The notes below the pieces were generated by a model. That model saw only the letters and a list, made by a program, of their open reading frames with translations, had not been told where the DNA came from and made no database searches. Below, piece after piece: positions 54,772-64,000 of a stretch of DNA of 64,000 nt; position 1 is the first letter of the stretch; every line of letters begins with the position of its first letter. Origin of the DNA: DATARR01 sp044868005 (GTDB taxonomy: Bacteria > Acidobacteriota > Thermoanaerobaculia > Multivoradales > UBA5704). A program made the translations under genes and the position numbers. The DNA lies in assembly GCA_044868005.1 (NCBI GenBank), contig JBIOVX010000095.1, forward strand, positions 11,048 through 75,047. The letters run 5' to 3'.

Positions 54772-55215
54772 ATGACGCTCTTCTTCGAAGACTTCGAGGT
54801 CGGCAACGCCCGCGAAGCCGGCAGCCGCGCGGTGACGCGAGAGGAGATTCTCGAGTTCGCGCGGAAGTTCGATCCGCAGCCATTCCACGTCGATGAAGAG
54901 GCGGCGAAGCGGTCGCAGTTCGGCGGTCTCATCGCCAGCGGCTGGCATACCGCCGCTCTCTGTCATGGCATCCTGGTCGAAGCGTTCCTGGGGGAGGATT
55001 CTGGAAGCATGGGATCGCCTGGCGTGGACGAGCTGCGCTGGCTCAAGCCCGTGCGGCCGGGAGACACCCTGACGGTCCGCATTGAGGTCCTCGAGGTCAA
55101 GCCCTCGCGCAGCAAGCCCGGCGGCCTGGTGAAGCTCCGCTACGTGATGTGGAACCAGAACGGCGACGACGTGATGACGATGATCGCCAACGGCTTCTTC
55201 CGTCGGCGCGGGTGA
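54772..55215 (+). CDS. MaoC-like hotdog dehydratase
   Basis: 147 aa from ATG 54772, 7 nt after the LanC-like stop. Hotdog fold: TLFFEDFEVGNAREAGS, the active-site segment FARKFDPQPFHVDEEAA (Asp and His), FGGLIASGWHTAAL, and VDELRWLKPVRPGDTL. This is the R-specific enoyl-CoA hydratase (PhaJ/MaoC) family. Works on acyl-CoA thioesters, which suits the acyl-CoA ligase two genes upstream. Confidence 0.92.
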   Translation: MTLFFEDFEVGNAREAGSRAVTREEILEFARKFDPQPFHVDEEAAKRSQFGGLIASGWHTAALCHGILVEAFLGEDSGSMGSPGVDELRWLKPVRPGDTLTVRIEVLEVKPSRSKPGGLVKLRYVMWNQNGDDVMTMIANGFFRRRG

Positions 55216-55229
55216 CGTAGGATTCGCGG

Positions 55230-55931
55230 ATGCCGCGCCGCCTGCTGCTGATCAGCAACTCGACCAATCACGGTCAGGGCTACCTGGACCACGTGATCTC
55301 CGAGATCGACGACTTTCTCGGACCGGTCCGTCGCTTGGTCTTCGTCCCCTTCGCCCTCAAGGATCGCGAGGCGTATGGCGCCAAGGTTGGAGACCGGCTG
55401 AAATCGATCGGCGTCGAGGTCCAAACCCTGACGGCCGACGAGGCGGGAAAGCGGCTCGCCTCCGAGGCCGAGGCGGTCCTCACCGGCGGCGGCAACACCT
55501 TCCGGCTGATGAAGACGCTTCAGGACTCCGGTCTCCTGCCGATCCTCCGCGAGCGCGCTCTTGCCGGCACGCCCTATCTCGGCAGCAGCGCCGGCACCAA
55601 CATCGCCGCGCCGACGATCAGGACGACGAACGACATGCCGATCGTCGAACCGGCCTCCTTCGAGGCGCTGGGGCTCGTCCCCTTCCAGATCAATCCTCAT
55701 TACCTCGACGCGGATCCCGGCTCGACCCACATGGGCGAGACGCGGGAGCAGCGCCTCAAGGAGTTCCACGAGGAGAACGAAACCCCGGTCGTGGGGATCC
55801 GCGAAGGCGCCTGGATCCGAGTCGAGGGAGATCGCGCCGTCCTTGGCGGCTCCCGCGGAGCACGGATCTTTCGGCGAGGTCAGGAACCGGAAGAGCGGGG
55901 GACAGGGGAATCGCTGGACGATTTACTGTAG
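55230..55931 (+). CDS. pepE: Dipeptidase E (peptidase S51)
   Basis: 233 aa. PepE motifs: VLTGGGNTFRLMKTL, the Ser nucleophile in YLGSSAGTNIAAP, TNDMPIV, and His in FQINPHYLDADPG with GETREQRLKEF. Cytosolic enzyme that cuts N-terminal Asp dipeptides. 14 nt after the MaoC gene, so probably the end of the acyl-CoA operon. The last ~15 residues (EPEERGTGESLDDLL) are poorly conserved and overlap an antisense antitoxin-like frame. Confidence 0.93.
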   Translation: MPRRLLLISNSTNHGQGYLDHVISEIDDFLGPVRRLVFVPFALKDREAYGAKVGDRLKSIGVEVQTLTADEAGKRLASEAEAVLTGGGNTFRLMKTLQDSGLLPILRERALAGTPYLGSSAGTNIAAPTIRTTNDMPIVEPASFEALGLVPFQINPHYLDADPGSTHMGETREQRLKEFHEENETPVVGIREGAWIRVEGDRAVLGGSRGARIFRRGQEPEERGTGESLDDLL

Positions 55932-56104
55932 CCCGAAGATCCTGCGGCAATCGCAGCGTCCATCTCCTCCAAGCTTCGGGCCGGGCCCTCATAGCCAGCA
56001 CAGCCCACGAGATCTTCGAGGGTGGTCTCAGGAAGGTCCTCAGCTCGGACGACCGAATCTCCATGGTCCTGGGCTGGCAACGATGGTTTTACGGGTTTAT
56101 CCAT
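55880..56104 (-). pseudogene. Orphan AbrB/VapB-type antitoxin, probably truncated
   Basis: 74-aa frame antisense to the pepE end. The core LEDLVGCAGYEGPARSLEEMD is the well-known tail of one class of VapB/AbrB antitoxins, which normally ends soon after; here the frame reads on into pepE sequence (SSGYSKSSSDSPV). AGGA lies ahead of the ATG. No toxin follows. I read it as the remnant of a lost TA pair. The rest of the 302-bp gap (55932-56233) is lower in GC and shows no other gene. Confidence 0.4.
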
Positions 56105-56233
56105 CCTTCATTCCTCGCAAAGCAAGACCAGTCTACCTCCTGGCAGAGGAGGAAACCTAACCTCATCGCCCCAGGTATAGAATCCCTGCCTGCCAGCGCC
56201 GTCGCGCCTAACGATCCGGAGGACGCCGCGCCC

Positions 56234-58171
<1,938 letters not shown>

Positions 58172-58304
58172 AAAAGGGTATGTACGTCGGCCCGGGGCCG
58201 TGCTAGACTTCCTTCAGCTTCTCGTTGGAGGCCCCTTCTCTCCGGTCTGGCACGTCCCCGGCGGTGGGGATTCCGTCTCGCTTCTCCGAATTCCTCGAAA
58301 GCAA

Positions 58305-60224
58305 ATGCGATGCCGCCGGGCGCTCCTGCTGGCCCTCGCCTGCGGCCTCACCGCGGCCGCGGCCTCGGGCCAGGTGGAGGGCTTCCGCTTCACCCGCGAG
58401 GTCGCGGTGCCCGCTCCCGGCTGGATGCAGGTGCCGCTCGACCTCGCCGCCGTCCAGCACCTGGCGCCGGGAGCTTCGGATCTGCACGTCCTCTCGCCGG
58501 CGGGAGAGGAGCTGCCCCTGCGGGTGGAGCCGGCGGCAACGCGCAGCGAGCGCCGGCCGGTGGCGGCGCCGAAACCGGTGCGCGCCGACGAAGGTTGGGA
58601 GATGGTGCTCGATCTCGGGGCCGATCCGGTGCCCCACGAGCGCCTCTTCCTCGCCGCCGTCCGCCCTCCGCTCCCACCCCCTGAAGGCCTCGAGAGCAGC
58701 CCCGACGGATCGACCTGGCGGCCTCTCGCCGCGGGCGAGCCGGCGCGGACCGACTCCGAAGCCGACTCCGGATGGTTGGCGCTCTCCTACCCGCTGACGG
58801 AGGAGCGCTATCTCCGCCTCCGCTGGCCGCGCGGAACGGCGGCGCCGGACGTCGCCGCGGCCGAGGTGGAGGCCGTCACCGGCCCAAGCCAGTCCGTGGT
58901 CTCTCGGGACGCCGAATGCGATTCGGACCGGCCGGGCGCCGCCTTCTGCACCCTCATCCTGCCGGCCGCCGGCCAGGTGTTGCGGCGGCTGACGCTGGAG
59001 TTGACGGGAACGGGGAGGATCGGCTACCGCCTCGACGCGCCGCGTGCGGGTGAGTGGCGTCTCCAGACGGAAGGGGTCTGGCAGCGGAGCGTAGACCGGA
59101 CGCGCCATCTTCTCGCCGGCGGTCCGAAGCCCCTGGAGGATTCCCTCCTCCGCCTCGAGCTCTACGGCTCGCCCCAGGCGCCGCCGCGCCTCGCGAGCTG
59201 GGGGGTCGAACTGGCGGTGCAGACGGTGCTTTTCCGCGCTCCGGAGGCCGGCCGCTACATCCTGGCCTACGGCGGCGCGCCGCGAGCGGAGGCACCGCGG
59301 GCTCGGCCGCCGGCCGGCACGGAGGGAGCCTGGCTGGAGCCGGGCGCGGAGATCGAGCATGTTCCGCCCACCCTGCCGGCCGCCGCCACGGCGCCGGGCG
59401 TGCGCCTGGGCAACCGCAGGCTCGCCGCCGCCTGGCGGGTGATCGCGCCGGCCGCCCGGCCGGGATGGCTGGTGCGCCTGGAGCTGCCGGACGTCGTCTA
59501 CGGCGCCGCCCGGGAGGATCTGGGCAACCTGCGCCTGGCGGCGGGAGACCGCCAGATTCCCTTCTTCCTCTGGTCGCCGGCGCCCCCCGTGCTGGTGCTG
59601 CGGGATACGGACCTGGAGCCGGAGGCGGGCGACCGGCGGTCGCACGAGAGCGAGCTGGAGATCCACCTGCCGGAGCCCGGGTTGCCGCTCACCGAGATCG
59701 ATCTTGCCGCGCCCGCCGCCCTGCTGCGACGCGCCGTCGCGGTGCGTTACCAGGAGCCGGCCCTGCAGCCGGAGAACGGCCGGCGGAAGAACCGCGCCCC
59801 CGCCGTCCGCGAGACCTGGGAATGCCGGCCCCAGCCGCCCCTGCCCTGCCGCGAGCGGCTGCCGCTTCCCGGCCGCGCGCCGCAGGTCCTCGCGGTGCGC
59901 TTCCAAGACGGCGACAATCCGCCCCTCGCCAGTCTCGAGGCGGAGATCTGGCGCCGCCGCGACGTGCTCCTCTTCGTCTGGCCGGAGAGCGAGGAGCCGG
60001 TGCGTCTCCTCGCCGGCCCCAAGACGCTGCAGCGCCCCTCCTATGATCTCTCGGCCCTGGGCCAGACCCTGCTGAGCCATCCCTGGCAGCCCGCCGAGCT
60101 CAACCTCGAAGGCGAAGCCGCGGTGACGGAGCCTCGCTGGACCCGCTGGGTAATGCCGCTGACGTTGGCGATTGCCGGCGTCTGCCTGGTGCTGCTTCTG
60201 CGGCGGATCCTCGCGGAGGCATGA
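58305..60224 (+). CDS. DUF3999-like exported membrane-anchored protein
   Basis: 639 aa from ATG 58305, giving signal peptide CRRALLLALACGLTAAAASG. A long beta-rich periplasmic region follows (FRFTREVAVPAPGWMQVPLDL at its start; repeated W/RLRW and LRLE strands), then one C-terminal transmembrane helix (WVMPLTLAIAGVCLVLLLRR). This matches the DUF3999 plan, a family of unknown role. The frame opens earlier at 58200 without a signal. Its last 125 bp overlap the convergent hydrolase gene. Confidence 0.75.
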   Translation: MRCRRALLLALACGLTAAAASGQVEGFRFTREVAVPAPGWMQVPLDLAAVQHLAPGASDLHVLSPAGEELPLRVEPAATRSERRPVAAPKPVRADEGWEMVLDLGADPVPHERLFLAAVRPPLPPPEGLESSPDGSTWRPLAAGEPARTDSEADSGWLALSYPLTEERYLRLRWPRGTAAPDVAAAEVEAVTGPSQSVVSRDAECDSDRPGAAFCTLILPAAGQVLRRLTLELTGTGRIGYRLDAPRAGEWRLQTEGVWQRSVDRTRHLLAGGPKPLEDSLLRLELYGSPQAPPRLASWGVELAVQTVLFRAPEAGRYILAYGGAPRAEAPRARPPAGTEGAWLEPGAEIEHVPPTLPAAATAPGVRLGNRRLAAAWRVIAPAARPGWLVRLELPDVVYGAAREDLGNLRLAAGDRQIPFFLWSPAPPVLVLRDTDLEPEAGDRRSHESELEIHLPEPGLPLTEIDLAAPAALLRRAVAVRYQEPALQPENGRRKNRAPAVRETWECRPQPPLPCRERLPLPGRAPQVLAVRFQDGDNPPLASLEAEIWRRRDVLLFVWPESEEPVRLLAGPKTLQRPSYDLSALGQTLLSHPWQPAELNLEGEAAVTEPRWTRWVMPLTLAIAGVCLVLLLRRILAEA

Positions 60225-61119
60225 TTTCACTCCCGCCTAGAAAACCCACCGCCCCGGCGATTACCTGCGCATCATGCAGGATGCGGTAGTGCCCCAAACC
60301 GTGCGTGGTGATGAGCGCGGCGCCCGGCCACGCCGCGGCGATCACCGAACCTTCCTCCCACGGGACCTCACGGTCGTCGCGGTCGTGCACTACGCGTAGC
60401 GGCACGTCGAAGCCGGCGACCAGGCGAGGAATGCGCAGCGCCTCGAACTCCACCCCGACCTTGCTTTCGAGCCGCGACCGCATGGCGCGCAGGGCAGGCT
60501 CGGGAAGGCCCAGTGCGGCGGCGAAGCGGCGGGTCGCCATCACCGGGTCCGCGGCGGGACCGACGAATACGACACGGCCCGGACGGAGTCCGCGCGATAT
60601 CGCGAGGGCGGTCGCGGCGCCGCCGAACGAATGGGCCACGACGCCGGCCAGAGGGCCGACTTTCTCCGCGACGACGAGGACCACTTCGGCGAATTCCAGC
60701 AGGTTCGTGCGGCGGCCATCCGATTTACCGTGCGCGGGTCCGTCGATGGCGATCGCGCGGTAGCCGGCCTCTGTCAGCGCGGGGACGAACGACGCGAGCT
60801 GAGCGCCATAGCCGCCCCAACCATGGACGAGCAGCACTGCGGGCCCGCTCCCCCAACTCCAGGCACGAAGCGATCCTCGGCGCCAGCGCACGGTGAACGG
60901 CTCACCCCGAGTGAGGATCTCCGCCGCTCGCGGTGAGACCTGCGGCCGCGGCGGTGTGACGAACAGGCGGCTGGCCACCGCGCCCGCCAGCTTCGGGAAT
61001 GCCGCTCCTATGGCGCGGAAAAAGGCGCGCAGCGGCCATGGCGCGGCGCGATCCGCCCAGGACCGAACGTTCGTGCTATTCCCGGCAGGATAGACGACGG
61101 CTGCTGTAGTCGTGTTCAA
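60100..61119 (-). CDS. Alpha/beta hydrolase
   Basis: 339 aa. Fold and active site: VLLVHGWGGYGAQL (oxyanion HGWG), AIDGPAHGKSDG, the nucleophile elbow VAHSFGGAATALA (Ser), late acid in VVHDRDDREVPW and His in THGLGHYRIL. The final ~45 residues (after VGFLGGSEIM) are low-complexity and overlap the 3' end of the DUF3999 gene antisense; they look like read-through past a lost stop. It follows the tetR-type gene by 7 bp and is probably controlled by it. Confidence 0.88.
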   Translation of the reverse strand: MNTTTAAVVYPAGNSTNVRSWADRAAPWPLRAFFRAIGAAFPKLAGAVASRLFVTPPRPQVSPRAAEILTRGEPFTVRWRRGSLRAWSWGSGPAVLLVHGWGGYGAQLASFVPALTEAGYRAIAIDGPAHGKSDGRRTNLLEFAEVVLVVAEKVGPLAGVVAHSFGGAATALAISRGLRPGRVVFVGPAADPVMATRRFAAALGLPEPALRAMRSRLESKVGVEFEALRIPRLVAGFDVPLRVVHDRDDREVPWEEGSVIAAAWPGAALITTHGLGHYRILHDAQVIAGAVGFLGGSEIMPPRGSAAEAAPGRRRQSPTSAALPSGSSEAPSPRLRLRG

Positions 61120-61126
61120 GGCGGGC

Positions 61127-61723
61127 TCACTTTCTCCTGGAACGATCCAACAGGGATTCGAAGGCGATGCGCGTGCGCTCGTCTACTTTGGGGTCTCGAA
61201 GCAAGCGGGCGGCGTGGTTCCAGCCGAGCATGATTCCGTAGAGCTCGTAGGCGAACTGCTCAAGGTCGAGAGCGGGATCGAAGTGGCCTTCCTGCACGCC
61301 GGTACGCGCGGTGTTGGCGAGCAGATCGAGCCAGTCCCGCTGGTTCTGCACCATGTAGTCGCGCACCGGGCCGGGACGGTCATCGAACTCGATGGCTGAA
61401 TTCACGAACAGGCATCCGCCCTGGCTCTCACGCCCCCAGGCGACCCAGCGCTCGCAGAGGGCTCGCAGGCGGGGCTCGCCGCGCGGCGCCGTCAGGCCGG
61501 GCCGGACCACCCGATCCACGAACTGCTGCTTCGCCGCCTCGAGCACCTGGATCTGCAGCGCTTCCTTCGACTTGAAGTGGGCGAACAGTCCGCTCTTGGA
61601 GAGCTTGAGGTCTTCGGCGAGGCGGCCGATGGAGAGCCCCTCGAGGCCGATCTGCGCCGCGAGGCCGACGGCGTGCTCGAGGATCGCCTGCCGCGTCAGC
61701 TCTCCCTTCGTGGTGACCGTCAT
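61127..61723 (-). CDS. TetR-family transcriptional regulator
   Basis: 198 aa from ATG 61723. N-terminal TetR HTH (TKGELTRQAILEHAV, then LSIGRLAEDLKLSKSGLFAHF with KSKEALQIQVL), followed by the helical ligand domain (TetR_C type, with GGCLFVNSAIEFDDRPGPV). A 30-bp palindrome that overlaps the promoter lies right ahead of the gene, so autorepression is very likely; the hydrolase 7 bp downstream would be co-regulated. Longer frame to 61792 would place the promoter inside the gene and is rejected. Confidence 0.92.
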   Translation of the reverse strand: MTVTTKGELTRQAILEHAVGLAAQIGLEGLSIGRLAEDLKLSKSGLFAHFKSKEALQIQVLEAAKQQFVDRVVRPGLTAPRGEPRLRALCERWVAWGRESQGGCLFVNSAIEFDDRPGPVRDYMVQNQRDWLDLLANTARTGVQEGHFDPALDLEQFAYELYGIMLGWNHAARLLRDPKVDERTRIAFESLLDRSRRK

Positions 61724-61726
61724 GAC

Positions 61727-61754
61727 GACAGAATAGAACGATCGTTCGTTTCTG

Positions 61755-61756
<2 letters not shown>
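61727..61756 (-). promoter_or_regulatory. TetR operator palindrome overlapping the promoter
   Basis: 30-bp palindrome with 13 of 15 base pairs matched: arms GACAGAA/TTCTGTC and core GAACGATCGTTC. It covers the spacer, the -10 and part of the -35 of the tetR promoter. The core is typical of TetR-family sites. Confidence 0.88.

Positions 61757-61758
<2 letters not shown>
61730..61758 (-). promoter_or_regulatory. Promoter of the tetR-hydrolase operon
   Basis: Minus strand: TTGACA (61758-61753), 17-nt spacer, TATTCT (61735-61730). The expected start falls at or within a base or two of the ATG (61723), so the mRNA is likely leaderless. The recQ stop codon lies inside the -35 box. Confidence 0.82.
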
Positions 61759-63965
<2,207 letters not shown>

Positions 63966-64000
63966 TAGGGAGCGCTCGGACTCGGCAAGATCCGTTCAGC

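Overview
High-GC, double-membrane (Gram-negative type) bacterium. Evidence for the envelope type is BamD, a CpoB/YbgF-like TPR lipoprotein, an OmpA-family protein, FtsEX, a lytic transglycosylase and a TatA. The mix of GatB, DUF4388, PASTA-only, DUF1972 and YfhO-like proteins, the very frequent GTG/TTG starts and the one- to four-base stop/start overlaps would suit an Acidobacteriota-like soil or sediment lineage. That placement is inference; no rRNA is present to settle it.

Layout. 0-5.2 kb: yebC, ruvC, a DUF4388 protein, then two envelope proteins with extreme proline-rich segments. 5.2-8.4 kb (minus): gatB-ftsE-ftsX. 8.4-10.8 kb: a DUF1287 exported protein, a 16-unit 21-bp tandem repeat, an SGNH-hydrolase lipoprotein and a PgeF/YfiH enzyme. 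10.8-13.9 kb (minus): an AlbA_2-like accessory gene, then rlmN coupled to a DUF4258 protein and a small partner. 14-21 kb: an AmgK-like kinase, tatA, an SLT lytic transglycosylase, a Fis-type regulator, a LysM protein, and the coupled run PASTA-rpe-bamD-cpoB. 21-29.2 kb: nfo, an aldehyde dehydrogenase, tRNA-Ser(GCT), transketolase, a low-GC accessory patch (PIN/DUF4935, IS200-like/RAYT transposase with palindromic repeats, orphan antitoxin), tRNA-Ser(TGA) and serS.

29.4-49.4 kb is a large surface-glycan region. It holds a polytopic protein, a GT39/ArnT-like GT-C enzyme, three GT2s, a DUF1972 GT4 and a polyisoprenyl-phosphate hexose-1-phosphate transferase. It is interrupted by a toxin-antitoxin patch (AbiEii/DUF6922, VapBC) and a CPBP protease. 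It continues with a GT4, a polyprenyl-phosphate GT2, a UbiA-type DPPR-synthase-like enzyme and two tandem YfhO-like GT-C proteins. Together this looks like a lipid-linked-sugar pathway.

49.5-58.2 kb is an acyl-CoA block: biotin carboxylase, BCCP, long-chain acyl-CoA ligase, a Tat-exported LanC-like protein, MaoC, peptidase E and acetyl-CoA synthetase. 58.3-64 kb holds a DUF3999-like exported protein, an alpha/beta hydrolase that overlaps it tail to tail, its TetR regulator with a clear promoter/operator, and RecQ.

Most interesting: the Tat-signal LanC-like protein with a CCG zinc motif inside an acyl-CoA operon; the lipid-linked sugar set; the rlmN-DUF4258 coupled module; the RAYT/REP element next to a tRNA-Ser; and yebC beside polyproline-rich genes. 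All functional calls rest on motifs and context read by eye.
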